This document shows, in pieces, positions 42,037 to 53,355 of a stretch of DNA of 64,000 nucleotides. The stretch's first letter is position 1, and every line of letters begins with the position of its first letter. The position numbers and the translations under genes are program-made. Location: positions 107,372,773 to 107,436,772 of the forward strand of contig CM055265.1 of assembly GCA_029237695.1 (NCBI GenBank). The letters run 5' to 3'. The notes below the pieces were generated by a model that did not search any database, had not been told where the DNA came from, and saw only the letters and a program-made list of their open reading frames with translations. This DNA comes from Conchocele bisecta (Eukaryota; Mollusca; Bivalvia; Lucinida; Thyasiridae).

Positions 42037-44076
42037 CTATCGACCCTTCATCCAGTTAAGACAATTACGGGAAAATGTATTTAACGACGTGGAACGTCTT
42101 ATGTCAATTGGAATACTATTCCAGATTAGCGCGCCTGAGTATGAAAAGCTGTTTTTAAAGAGATTACTTTTAGGTTTGGGAACTTCGTAATTCATATCTG
42201 TTTCAGACCTTAATACCATACTCGTATTTTGTAAGTGATTAGTGCGCATTTCAAATAATTCACATAAATATTGGGGGGTTTTGGGGGCCATTTTATTAGT
42301 TATTTTGTACATAGTTTTCGCTTTTTGGAGAAATACGCTTTCGTCAAAGGTCAAAATGTTGAGTAATTCTAATGAGTTTTGCAAATCAATATATTCGTTT
42401 CCCAGAATGATTTTACATGCTCGCCGTTGAAGTTTGGTTATTATGTACATATTTCGATTTGACGATTTTCCCCATACTATATTGCAATATGTGAAATGTG
42501 GCTGAATATAGGCCTTATAGAATAATATTCGATGCTCAGTAGATAAATAAGGTCTGATTTGATATAATAGCCAGAGATATGATGAAATCTTTTTTGAGAT
42601 ACCGTTAAATTGGTCATTCCACTGGAGATTTTCATCTACATATATACCCAAAATTTTATTACCGGTAGTGATATCGAGGCTTACATTGTCATATTTGAGT
42701 TCAATCATTTTGTCTCGCAAACATGTTCGTTTTTGTGAACTTGTTATTAACATGATTTTGGTTTTTCCTTTATTAAGCATCATGCCGTTTGCCTCACACC
42801 ATAATTCTAAACTGTCAAGTGCTTGTTGTAAACGGTGTTTTAAGTCCCCTACAGTTGATTGCATGTCATAAATTGTTGTATCATCTGCATACAGATCGGT
42901 TCCTGTTACGTGTTGACGGAGAATAAGTGGCAAATCATTTATAAACAAAAGAAAAAGTGTCGGTCCAAGAATTGACCCCTGGGGTACTCCACAGTTGATA
43001 GGTAGAGATTCAGATGTTTCTCCATTTACAGAAACAAGTTGTTGCCTTTGTTCCAGGTATGATTTGAACCAACCCAGGCTTACGTTACTGCACTTGTATA
43101 GTCTAAGTTTATCCAGGAGAATTTTGTGATCAACAAGATCGAAGGCTTTACGAAAGTCGACTAAAATACACCCTACTAATTTACCCCGATTTATTGCATG
43201 TAGAAAGTTTTCAAGAAGAACAATTAACGCTGATTCTGTCGAGTGACCTGTACGAAATCCACTCTGGGTTTGATGCAATAGTTTAAACGTTGTTAAATAT
43301 TCCATAAAATGTTTCTGAACCCATTTTTCAATTAATTTTGAAAGCGTCGGCAAAATTGATATCGGACGATAATTATTCACTTCGTCTTTTGCACCGCTTT
43401 TATACAGAGGATGTACTTTTGCTTGTTTCCATGCACTGGGGAAGATCGAACTAGTGAAACTCACATTTACTACATATGTAATACTTTTCGAGATAGCGGT
43501 GGCAGATAATTTTAACAATCGTGGCCCTATTAAATCTAGTCCAGTAGATTTTGATATATCTAATGATGTTAAATACCTTTTTACGAATATTTCATTAATC
43601 AAAGGAATGTTAAAATTATAATTTTGCGGTGTATGTTCGTTTACGAAATTTTTAATATGATCAAAATTTGATTCTGGAATGGGACCTTTAAGATTAGATG
43701 CTATAGTGGAAAAATATTCGTTAAAAATATTCGCCATATGTGTATTTTCTGTGCATAGCTGACCAGTTAGACTGTTTATACCTAATAACTGTTCCGATTT
43801 ACCATCATGTTTTGATGCACCAAATTCTTTGAATAATTTCCAGATAGTACGAGGGTCATCCTTACCTTCTTCAATTTTAGATTTATACGAATCCGTTTTA
43901 GATTTTTCTATTAAAGCTGATACTTTATTTCGTAATAATTTGTATTGTTCATAATTACCGTTAATTTTACACTTATTTCTATCTTTTATGCAATCTAAAA
44001 TTTCGGATGATAGCCAATCAGGTTGTATTTTAGTTTTAATCCTGTGTATCCGCAAAGGAGCGTGAGTGTTAACCAC
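42037..44076 (-). pseudogene. LINE ORF2, reverse transcriptase part
   Basis: A 679-codon stretch with the non-LTR reverse-transcriptase palm: NYRPISILPTLSKLIEKWV, GCILVDFRKAFDLVDHKIL (catalytic Asp), the CGVPQGSILGPTLFLLFIND block and the YADD box (LYADDTTIY). It is followed by a C-terminal region with a long helical segment. It copies the LINE RNA into DNA at the nicked target. The frame continues upstream without a break to the TAA at 44322-44320, so the Met at 44076 is not a real start. Confidence 0.9.
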
Positions 44077-44319
44077 GTTAACAAACAGTGTCGTCCATGG
44101 GTCAAGAATGTCATCAATATGATTAAAATAATGTACAGTTTCCCATTCAACGGCGTTTAAATCATTTACAAATGCTATTTCATCAAAATGCTTAAATGAT
44201 CTATACTTGATTTCATGATGCGCGTGTTTTCTAGGTATGTAATTTAGCTTCCGATTACAGAAAATTGCACGGTGGTCACTGATATTTAATTCTTTAACAC
44301 TAATTTGCGAAATATGTTC

Positions 44320-45272
44320 TTAATGGGTTACGTAGATGTGATCAATTAACGTGCGTGAGATATCTGTTACACGAGTAGCCTCACTAATTAACTGGCTAAG
44401 GCCCAACGCGTGAATGTAATTTGACCATTCTCTATTAGTGGTATCGCATAACAAGTTTTTATTTACATCTCCTAATAAAATTATTTCCTTTCCTACGTTC
44501 ATTGTATTGTCCATTAATTGTTCAAACCTGTCAGTCCATTCTACTTTGGAGTGCGGGGGTCTGTATAAACATCCTACTAAAAAATGACTTGCTTTTTTTC
44601 GGGAGTAATTTCCAGCCAGATACATGATATATTAAACATTTCTAAGTCATCCCTACGCTTTACAATTACACCATCACGAACATAGACCATTAACCCCCCA
44701 CCTGCATTGTCAATATTGTCTTTACGAAACGGAGTTTGAAATCCGTCTATCTTAAATAAACCTGTAGTTTTGTGATATTTCAGTTTAGTCTCACTTAAGC
44801 CGAAAATATGCAGATTTTCATTTTCGTTTGATTTTAACATATATTTCAATTCTTCAAATTTGCTAAGATTCCGCGCACATATACCCTGTATATTTAAATA
44901 ACCAATGTTAAACCCTTTCTTGCTTAAATTTAGATTAACTACATTTGTGGATTCATTTTCCTTGTTGTTTTGCATATACGATGGCGAGCGTAATGTATTT
45001 GTAGAAACATTATCACATATATTGTTACCGCATGTTTTGACATGTCGCGTAATTTCACAAACGTTCATATGCTGTGCTGAATTACCACCTGATTGACAAT
45101 CATTGGTAATTGTAGCCGTGTCTAATTCATTTAGTTCGATATTGTCCAGGGCAGTGTAGCCTATATATACTTTATTGCAGGTGCACCTAATTTCATTACA
45201 CACGGAGCACATTTCATGTAATTGAGCAAATCTATTATGTAATGTTATGTGTCCGCCTGCATTCCACGACAT
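44320..45272 (-). pseudogene. LINE ORF2, N-terminal endonuclease part, frameshifted
   Basis: ORF2 starts at ATG 45272, 18 bases after the ORF1 stop. About 120 residues of linker lead into an APE-type endonuclease: NIGYLNIQGICARN, LSETKL, GGLMVYVRDG, then in another frame YRPPHS, LLGDVNKNL and DHIYVT. The frame changes between about 44577 and 44625, and TAA at 44322-44320 separates it from the reverse-transcriptase part, which is in the same frame as the second segment. Confidence 0.85.
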
Positions 45273-45290
45273 GGCATTAATGCCTAAATG

Positions 45291-46178
45291 CTACCTATTT
45301 GGACAGTCTGCAATTTTGTGACCAGCTAAACGACAATAGTAACACAAGCCGGCCCTCACATTGTTCCCATGTCCATTTTGTCGTGAACCACGGTTCGTGT
45401 TGTTTCGACTAACGTCTTGGTGATCACGAGTTCCTCTGGCTCGTCTGTCGTCAGACCCTCGTTGGTGGCGCACGAAAACACATGTTTCGTAGTCTGTAAC
45501 CACGGCGATGTGGTTGTGTATTGCGTGCAGCAAACGCTTTATCCCGAGAAGTGTCAGATGGATTCGGTCGCGGTTGAAATATCGTTGTAGCAGCATTTCA
45601 TTCTTATCATAAAAAAATCCGTTGGTGTCTGCAATACACTGCACATCCTTGTTCGACCAGTAGACGGCCAATCTGTCTATGCTGGTGTTTATGTGGTCAA
45701 CGTTAATATCTCCTCTCGGGGCGACGCTGCATATGTATATATGACAGTCACTATTTGCCGCCTTAATTTTCGCCAGTAGTTGATCGTACCTCTCCTCGAA
45801 CAGTTCTATGTCGGTGTCGTTTGCAGCATCATTACCGCCACAATATATCACTAAATTGGAGAACGAATTCAAATCATACATGTCAATTTCCGCTGATACT
45901 GTCCGGATTGTCGCACCCCCAATTGCATGTTTGTGAATGCCCCCTTTAAGCCATTTCTTGTTCACACCACTTAACAGGGAATCACCAATTAGCAGGGTTT
46001 TGTTTCCTGAGTGTGGTACTGTGGGGGGTCGCGCCTGGCTGGACGGGATCTGGTTGGTATTTCTAGATGGCACGTTTTCTGGCGATAAGTTCAATGAACA
46101 AGGCGTAAGGTGTTGATTTGACCGACGTGTAATACGTATGGGAATGTCGAGACTGGGTGTGCCCTGACTTGCGTCCAT
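45291..46178 (-). pseudogene. LINE ORF1, SGNH esterase and CCHC zinc knuckle
   Basis: An open stretch of 295 codons. Esterase blocks are visible in order: IGDSLLSG (nucleophile Ser, about residue 66), YCGGNDAAND (oxyanion block, about 113), and DRIHLTLLG (catalytic Asp-His, about 205). The C-terminus carries CYYCRLAGHKIADC, a CX2CX4HX4C knuckle that should bind RNA. Esterase-containing ORF1 proteins are known in CR1/L2-type LINEs; the role of the esterase is unclear. The TAG stop at 45293-45291 is authentic, 18 bases before ORF2. Confidence 0.85.
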
Positions 46179-47083
46179 CGGGGAAATCCTCTGATGTTGC
46201 TGTAAAAGGCTGGCGATTTGTAACGGTGTCTTTTACAACTGGCCTATTTTCCGTACAGCTACTGGGCATAATGTCCACTCTGCGGGCGGTATGTTCCCAC
46301 CGTTCAACGACAGGTTGTGCTGCAACTTCGGAATATAACCGAGAAGGTGTTAATTTATCCATACAACTGATCAAAGTAGCTTTCAGTTGGGATAGCTCTT
46401 TGTCCATTCTGCCAATTGTTTCCACCAGTGACCGGAGCATCCGCCCATTTGATACGCTGTGATCCGTATGGGTGGGTAATATCCTGACGCGCGAGGAACG
46501 GCGTGCTAGCGGCCGGTGGTGATGCCGTATTTGACCTAATTGGAGTATCCACTACCACCTCCTGTAACTGCTGGCTTTCTTCGAAGATGATGTGGGAACT
46601 GTCTGCGTTTTCTACAAAACGCTTGAATAGAGCAGTTGCAATTTTGTTAAATTGACACTCTCTCCACAGTTTGTGGCCTGCCCCTGTGACCGTTACAGTT
46701 CTCTGATGTGTGTCCATCACAATCTCACAACGCATGCCACTGACGTGCGTATGGCATTTAGTAATGCCCGACGTGTTTTCAGGATCTACACTGCTGGAGA
46801 AATCAGCTTTTAATTTTGACACAAAGTCGTAGAAAAACACGAGGGATACAAATGTTAGTTGCGTCCTGTGGTTGTCATGTGTTGTGCTATAGAACACGTC
46901 CTCAAACTGGTCGGCTGGCGACGGGTCCACACACAAGTTTTCGATGTCTCCGGCATTACACGACATCAGTGTACTCGAGCAACTGGTGTAATTAAAGCTG
47001 ACGTCTTGGTTGGCGGCGTCATGTATACTTTCCTCACATGTTTCAGTTATCACAGAATCATCCTGAAGATGTTGTACTTCCAT
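46150..47083 (-). pseudogene. LINE ORF1, N-terminal part, frameshifted
   Basis: ATG at 47083 begins MEVQHLQDDS and stays open to about 46355. It contains a Cys/His-bearing segment with VTVTGAGHKLWRECQF that recurs in molluscan LINE ORF1 proteins. The protein then continues in a second frame (about 46440-46150, with MDKELSQLKATLISCM, a coiled-coil-like stretch) and a third (from 46178). At least two frameshifts are needed, so ORF1 is dead. Confidence 0.7.
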
Positions 47084-47134
47084 GGTTGTTTTGTATAAGA
47101 AATACGGTAATCCGGTAGTTAGTTTTACATACAC

Positions 47135-47820
47135 GTGGTCAGGATCACGCTTTTCAAAAAAAAATCACTGTTTCTTAGTTTCTAACTTAAAGAAGAATAT
47201 AATCCAACAAGTAAGAATTTCTTTTAATTTTCCCAGCAGAAAACACGTTAACGTTCTGACGGTATCAACATAATTTAAAAACGTTAATCCACGATTTATT
47301 CCGACAATTAAGATATAACAGAGAGATCCGTAAACACGTGTTATCAGTACGAGCGCTGGTGCAATTGATTTCGGGGCGTGGCAGAACACCATTGACTTCT
47401 TCCGTACCATTTAAGCCTACTGTTTCTTATTTATTAAGGGTCATTCCTGTTTGTAAACACTGGAGGTGCCCCCTAAGCAGTGTAATGCAACTTCGTCTGG
47501 ACCGACGGACATACAGACGTAAACCAACGTGCAGTCTGATCAGGGTGTTAGCAGGCAGGCAGGCAGGCAGGCAGGCAGACAGGCTTTTCTCCACCTCGGC
47601 TCACATAGGGGCAGCCATCTTTGTTTATTTCATAAGTTCCGTCTTAAATATGTAAGTTATAACTTAAGACTGCTAGCTACCTGTCTTAGTTTTCCATCTT
47701 AAATTTCGATGCTAAGATGTTTTGTGAAACGGACTAAGCACGTACTCCGAAGTTATAACTTATGACAAAAGTACTTGCTTAGTTCGTTAGTGAAACGAGC
47801 TCCTGGTCCATGCTGTTTGA
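47135..47820. other. Non-coding DNA, possible LINE 5' UTR and a GTTTCACTAAC fold-back
   Basis: A (GGCA)n run lies at 47550-47578. At about 47645-47810 a sequence ending AGTGAAACGAGCTCC resembles, in reverse, the GTTTCACTAAC ends at 37259 and 38699. Nothing coding. Confidence 0.4.
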
Positions 47821-47823
47821 GAT

Positions 47824-48090
47824 TTCATTATTTTTTCAAACTATAATTATTTAGTCTATATTACAATAAACGTGTCTGACTGACAATCTGTACCATTATA
47901 ATGATTCATTATTTTTTCAAACTATAATTATTTAGTCTATATTACAATAAACGTGTCTGACTGACAATCTGTACCATTATAATGATTTAGTCTATATTAC
48001 AATAAACGTGTCTGACTGACAGACAATCTGTACCATTATAATGATTTAGTCTATATTACAATAAACGTGTCTGACTGACAATCTGTTCAT
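47824..48090 (+). repeat. Four-copy tandem repeat abutting a splice acceptor
   Basis: The block TTTAGTCTATATTACAATAA followed by ACGTGTCTGACTGACAATCT starts at 47850, 47931, 47987 and 48046 (spacing 81, 56, 59). The last copy runs straight into the polypyrimidine tract and AG at 48094-48095 of the next SLC5 exon, and each copy carries a branch-point-like CTGAC. Confidence 0.88.
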
Positions 48091-48095
48091 TTCAG

Positions 48096-48217
48096 GAGGG
48101 ACGAGAAAAAAACCCGTTGACAAGACATTGCTCTCGCCGTTGTACCACGTGATTGCCAATTTTTCAAGCCAGAGTGACGGAAGCGACCCTGCCACTTGTG
48201 ATAGCGTAATTACAGAG
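48096..48217 (+). CDS. SLC5-family symporter, penultimate exon (cytoplasmic tail)
   Basis: Acceptor TGTTCATTTCAG ends at 48095. The first two bases complete a codon and the frame reads GTRKKPVDKTLLSPLYHVIA, then NFSSQSDGSDPATCDSVITE, to a donor GAG|GTGACA at 48217. The start matches the STGGRKQ..DP segment that follows the last transmembrane helix in SLC5A8-type carriers. Phase 0 at the 3' end fits the exon at 48875. The donor is weaker than consensus. The exon for the preceding helix should lie between 27.2 and 48.1 kb but was not found. Confidence 0.68.
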
Positions 48218-48874
48218 GTGACACGTTGACAATGGTTACGTATGTGTTTATGTACTTATTTTATTAACGTGTCACATTTATATTCAATAGATTCACCAAT
48301 AAAATAGCTTACACTACAAAATAATAAACCCGGCCGATATCGACCTATGAGACACCATGGAGGTATAAGTAAAACAATATATATATGTGTGCATTTCTAA
48401 CGCTTTTAAATATGCAAATAAATATGAATTGCAATGATTGGTTACGTATTGAGTTGGTTTAACTAAACATAGAAAATTAAAGTAACGATTGGATTTTTTT
48501 CCCAGTAAATTGAAGTTACGAATATGGTATTGAGATGTACTTGTAATCTAGCATTGTACCGTAATACGAGTTACAAATGTGAAATATTACAAAATAATAG
48601 TTTCTGACTTGACACCGACAACACGATATAAGAGTTATGTGAATTTAGTCTTCTTTTTTTAAAACTTCTGTGCGCCATGACAAGTAAGATACTTAAGTAA
48701 TTTTATATTTTTAGTCTTCTGCCATTGTTCTCATCTAAAGTATAGGATGTTACCACTATATATGTTATGTTGTATATGTATATGTTGGTAACGACATACA
48801 CTTATATAAGAAATATAAGAAATATAATCTAAACCCTTGAAATGTTAGAGGGTGTGTGCCTCCTCGTGTTTCAG
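48218..48874 (+). other. Intron of the SLC5-like gene
   Basis: AT-rich, with a CCTCCTCGTGTTTCAG acceptor at its end. No repeats of note. Confidence 0.6.
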
Positions 48875-49039
48875 GGATCGGTGGCACCGCCGTACCCGGA
48901 TGATGTTTCCAATGGTAAGCCGTATATTGTCACCGGCGTAACTCCCAACTTTATGAAACACAATCTAGAATACGACAACCCGGCGTTTACCACGACCGTC
49001 CACGCGGGATACTGGTGTACAATTACTAAACATTTATAA
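48875..49039 (+). CDS. SLC5-family symporter, terminal exon (C-terminal tail)
   Basis: Starts in phase 0 after a strong acceptor (CCTCGTGTTTCAG) and ends at TAA 49037-49039. It encodes about 54 residues including YPDDVSNGKPYIVTG and NLEYDNPAF, close to the TDNPAF motif in the tail of SLC5A8. The last residues (TKHL) do not form the class-I PDZ ligand seen in the vertebrate protein. No AATAAA was evident in the first few hundred bases downstream, so the 3' UTR length is unknown. Confidence 0.75.
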   Translation, partial: GSVAPPYPDDVSNGKPYIVTGVTPNFMKHNLEYDNPAFTTTVHAGYWCTITKHL

Positions 49040-50481
49040 AACAGCACATGTCCAACTGCGACGGGAAAATTAATGGTGTCGTCTGTTGTTTCGTTTCACC
49101 AAATTGTCTTAAATCTCAAACAAAAATAGCTGTATTGCTAGCACGTTAGATCATTCCTTGTAAGATGATTATGCAGATGTGCTGACAAAACATGCGAACA
49201 TACTTGTAAATTACTATAAAAACTGACGGACGACAATAGTTAATGTTCATATGTTTCCTAGACACTGGTCTGGTATTCTATTTCTGTTTTATCACGATAT
49301 GTACATGAAGGGCCTAATAGTTATAGTTCACATATTGAATAGCGAGCGAGAAATTAGTTAATTAAATATTCAAAATGTGAACTTTAACTAACTTATTGTT
49401 TGCGTTAAAGATAACTTATTGCACGTATTGCAAGCATTAATGTTTAATTTAATAGAAATTGACGAAAGCGTCGCAAGATTAATTGAGACGAAATGCATTT
49501 CATTGGTCGAGAGACTAGGGCAAACAATATTATATGCGACCAAATGTACACGTATAATGTTGTTTTCATTGACAAGAACGCAGACTTGTTTATGTTGCAT
49601 GCGTCCTCACACTGGCGTTCTTCGACCTGTGAAGTGACGTCATACGACTGCCCAACCGCCTGCATTAATCTTGACAAGATGACAACGTTTCGGAACATCT
49701 AATAACAATATCAACTCGCAATCAATCAGTTTGATTGGCTGGACCTGAGCTGTAGAACGAATACTGACAAGGTTAACGCCGGCGGTGGTGTATTGAAACG
49801 TCATCCAACATAGCTTTCGAATACTGAGTGGCCGTGATACATGGTGCATGTTTCGTTGTCATTGCCTGATACAGGACAGCTGTTAGCAGCCAGCGTGTGA
49901 TTAGTACTTATCAGATAACGTTCTTTGTATGTGCCGAATATGTATTGACAGATAGCATATTGTTGTATCAGGCATTGACCCGATACGAATATCCGGGTCA
50001 CAACAAATTAATAACTTATTTTGCATTGGTCGAACGGCGTCACATGACGTTACAGAATGACATCAGTGGAATGACGTCATGAAACAAGTCCGCGTTCTTT
50101 TCAACGATAACCACGCCATAATTTCTCTTTCTGTAGCCTAAAACGTTACCTGATAAATAGAATACCATGCTAGTGTCTTTTGATGAGCGAGCCTCGGAAT
50201 TCCTACGCGTTCTAGCCTTGCCTGATAAACTTGATATCAAAAGACATTAGCCTTGTATTCTCTATAGATATATCTATAGCTAGGCACTTGATGAAATAAC
50301 TACAGTGGCTTGGTCCGGCGAAGGTGTATGAAGGTCCACCCAAAGTGTATGATGTTACGACTCAGTTGAACAGTCTCGTCTCGTCAAGACGGTTAAACTG
50401 ACTGGTCTGTAATCAATTCTATAATTATACTGTTATTCAAGGATCATAGTCAGTCTACCAGAAAGGAACATGGTGCATGGT
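49040..50481. other. 3' flank with inverted-repeat relics
   Basis: A GTTCACATATTGAAT hairpin lies at 49318-49400. From about 49530 to 50260, segments containing CGCAGACTTGTTTATG and GTGACGTCAT recur in inverted form (GAAACAAGTCCGCG, ATGACGTCATT), a decayed fold-back of about 700 bases also represented at 11690-11960 and, in part, at 50870-51200. Short overlapping frames here are by-products. Confidence 0.5.
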
Positions 50482-50699
50482 TAACTCATTCACCACTAAG
50501 TAACTGAAATGGAATTTGAGATGGTAATTTGGCAACCAATCCAACCAGAACAAAATAATTGTTAGACTACTCCATTTATGAACAGGGGGTGTCTTTGTTC
50601 TCAAAAATATTAAAATTACTTGCAAAAGTGCAGATCCTGATGAGAGTGTTCGTCACGAGCCGGCTCATCTATACAGGGCTGTGGTGTTGAAAAGGTTAA
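50482..50699. mobile_element. M2 inverted-repeat element, copy 2 (opposite orientation)
   Basis: TTAA at both ends, with CTCATTCACCACTAAGTAAC corresponding to the complement of the copy 1 right end and the GTGCAGATCCTGATGAGA palindrome in the other half. Confidence 0.6.
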
Positions 50700-52779
50700 T
50701 GGAAATAACTGCATGATATTCACATTGTCAGTCAAAGTTGAATGCAAATTCTGTATAGTTCGGCACGCATTTTGAATATGCATGTACATTTTCGTTTTAT
50801 TATGCTACATCCAAGGGCCTGTAGGCTAAATAAACGGTATAAGTTCATTGGTTAAGTCTTGGGCATCCTACGCGTTTCATAGCATTGCCTGATAAACTTG
50901 ATATAAAATCACACTAAACCTATTATTTCAATTTATCTGGTAACGTGCTTTGTACGGACCTACTATATATTAACTGATACACTGCATTGACTTTATACGC
51001 ATAACGGAGTCACCTTTGACGTTTCATTGGTCGAATGCCGTCAGTGTAACGACGTAACGGAAAGGTTACATTATTAAAAGAAAACCATGTGCCGATCATG
51101 AAGCATAAAACGGGACATGATGAATTTAATAGCATATTACATGTAGTGTTATTTGATATCACGTGTATGAGGCAAGGCTAGGAAACGCGTATTCTGAGCC
51201 GAGCCAATACTATTCCACCATTTTGAGTGGGTGGCATGTGGGAGCATGCGATGGGTAATTTAACGATCGGGGTTCATCCTTACCGGAATCCCGACCGGAG
51301 ACCTAGTTTTGGACCTGTCGTACGTCTGTGACATTTTTGTACGTGACAGTTGAATCGTGTAATACCCATTATATGAGTATTACGATTATTCGTAATCCTA
51401 TTTCTTTTAGTTACTAGTTATTTCTCTTTGAATTTATTTATTGAAATCCGGTCCAAATTGAATAATTTAGGGTCTTATTGTTTGTAAAAATGGCGAATGT
51501 CGCAAGATTGAGTAAAGAAGTCAGCATAGTGTTTGGATTAGTGCTCATCCAGGTTATCCTACATATCTGCACAGCTTAATCCGGGACTGCATTATTTGCC
51601 AGATTCTTGTTGTTTACACTTATTAATTTTATTGAAAACAGTATGGACTCAGATCAGACTGTACACTGATCTGGGTCTACACTCTTCGCAGTATTGTTTA
51701 TTTGGTATATTCAGCAATAAATAAATGCGAAAATAAACCACAGGACCGGAGATCTATAAATAGATTTGCAAAGGGAAATATCTAACTACGATCCCTCAAT
51801 AAAGCCTCAAAATCCGTTGAGGTTGGACACAATTGTAATATTCAGTTTCTCAACTGTTTTTCAAGTCTCTACTAGTTGGTGAAGAAAACAATGTTTACCA
51901 AAATCAACCTTGAAGGAAGACCTGAAACAAATAAGCCAGGTTAGAACGAGGCGCATACGTTAGCGGATCTTACAGGAGTGATCAGTTAATAGGACGCTTG
52001 TTAAAATCGTTTAATGATTTCATAAATTAAGAATCTATAATTTGTCAAGTTTTGAATGAACACACATGTTACATGTAGATCCAATTAATTAAATCTTACA
52101 TTGGAACTGTGTAGACCTCCCAAAATAGTTTGTGTAGCAGTCTCATTCACAGGTCCTTGAAGAACGGTTCATATTTCGGTGTTTTATGGGATATTTCGGT
52201 ATCTCTGGTGGTTTAGGTGCATTGTTGCCAGAAAGTTATAAACGGTGAATGTGTAGATAATTGGCGATTTCTTTCGTGTGTAATGTTTGAGCATGCACGA
52301 ATTTATCAATTACCCAAAACCAACGAAATCAACCCAAATCTACCAAAGTCCACCGAAATACGCAAAATACCAAATACCAAAATAATGACTATCTGTCAAA
52401 ATACCTGTGGTTTCATTATAGGGTTAACTGTATTGTAATATTCAAATTTGCGGCCTACATCATAAAATGATAATGATAAGAAAATGATAAGTCGGAAAAT
52501 CCATTCAACATGTTTTCCGACGTATCATTTTCTGATATACGCCGCAAATTTCAAAATTACAATGCGGTTAACCTATTTCTAATGCACTCCTTTACTACTG
52601 GCGTAGGAATACATATTGAAATAAATTGCGACCGTTCATCAACAATGATATACCTGTAATGTATGACCATCAGCCAATCAGATTGCGTGATATTTATAGA
52701 GTGCATTAGAATGACATATTTACTACGCAAGTGCAGTGTCATGTTAATGTTAGTACACTGTTGCGAAAGACCATTGTAT
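50700..52779. other. Intergenic DNA, short repeats only
   Basis: Contains part of the fold-back family noted at 49530-50260 (50870-51200), a bivalve-type AGATCAGACTGTACACTG motif near 51653-51690, and part of the ATGAGGGATCGTAG-ended family at 51745-51800. An imperfect inverted repeat brackets 52436-52560 (AATATTCAAATTTGCGGC and GCCGCAAATTTCAAAATTAC). No gene seen. Confidence 0.4.
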
Positions 52780-53143
52780 GCAATAAATTTTACGGCTATA
52801 TAAACAATGCAAAACCAATATGTTTTTAAATAATAGCACCATTTAAGAATGAGCCTTCTTTTTATTTCGCGAAATTTGGTCAAATATTTATTTTTTTACG
52901 AAAAACGATTTCTCTATGTGAATTTAACATGGGGAAAATAGCTGGAGAAGCTACAGGAGGAGTCGAAAAACTAAAGAAACAGGAAAATGACTCTGAACCC
53001 TGGCTATATAGCTTGGAGGAAATGGTCTAACTAAAAAACTAAAGTTAAATTTTGAAAATCGGTATACTAATTCTGAAATTAGGAACATGTCCCCATGTAA
53101 AATCCCCACAGAAAGTTTACAAAATAAAAAGAAGGCTTATTCG
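52780..53143. mobile_element. M4 fold-back element, copy 3 (truncated)
   Basis: Family blocks ACGGCTATATAAACAATGC, AATGAGCCTTCTTTTTATTT and AATTTAACATGGGG are present, but the terminal TTTCACGAAACC repeats are lost on both sides. Confidence 0.65.
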
Positions 53144-53235
53144 TAACGTGGCTGTGTCTCAGATGGTAGATATAGCATTTCACACAAACACTTGGGATAT
53201 ATCACTGGCTATTGTATTAATTGTATGTTACTAAA

Positions 53236-53355
53236 TGATTATATCTGTATAGCGGGCACTCGTAATTTTTAGAACTGGTGGAATAGTGACACAATGGTAC
53301 ACTTATTTAATTTCTATAAAGAACATGTGCCTACTGAGCGGGCATGTACCCTTAA
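53236..53355. repeat. M1 element fragment (right end)
   Basis: Matches the right end of M1 copy 3: GCGGGCACTCGTA, TTAGAACTGGTGGAATAGTG and GTGCCTACTGAGCGGGCATG, ending near TTAA at 53352-53355. Confidence 0.6.

Larger units (their letters stand above)
41541..47134 (-). mobile_element. CR1/L2-like LINE, nearly full-length but broken
   Basis: Read on the minus strand: ORF1 (from about 47083) with an SGNH esterase and CCHC knuckle, then ORF2 with endonuclease and reverse transcriptase (45272-42037), a 3' UTR, AATAAAGA and an (ATCT)n tail at 41560-41541. The short tandem-repeat tail and esterase-bearing ORF1 fit the CR1/L2 group. At least two frameshifts in ORF1, and one frameshift plus one stop in ORF2, make it inactive. 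The 5' end could extend beyond 47134. It lies antisense in the large SLC5 intron. Confidence 0.87.

Noticed and set aside
47824..48090. CRISPR-like direct repeats
   Set aside because: Only four copies with uneven spacing and no unique spacers, in an animal intron.
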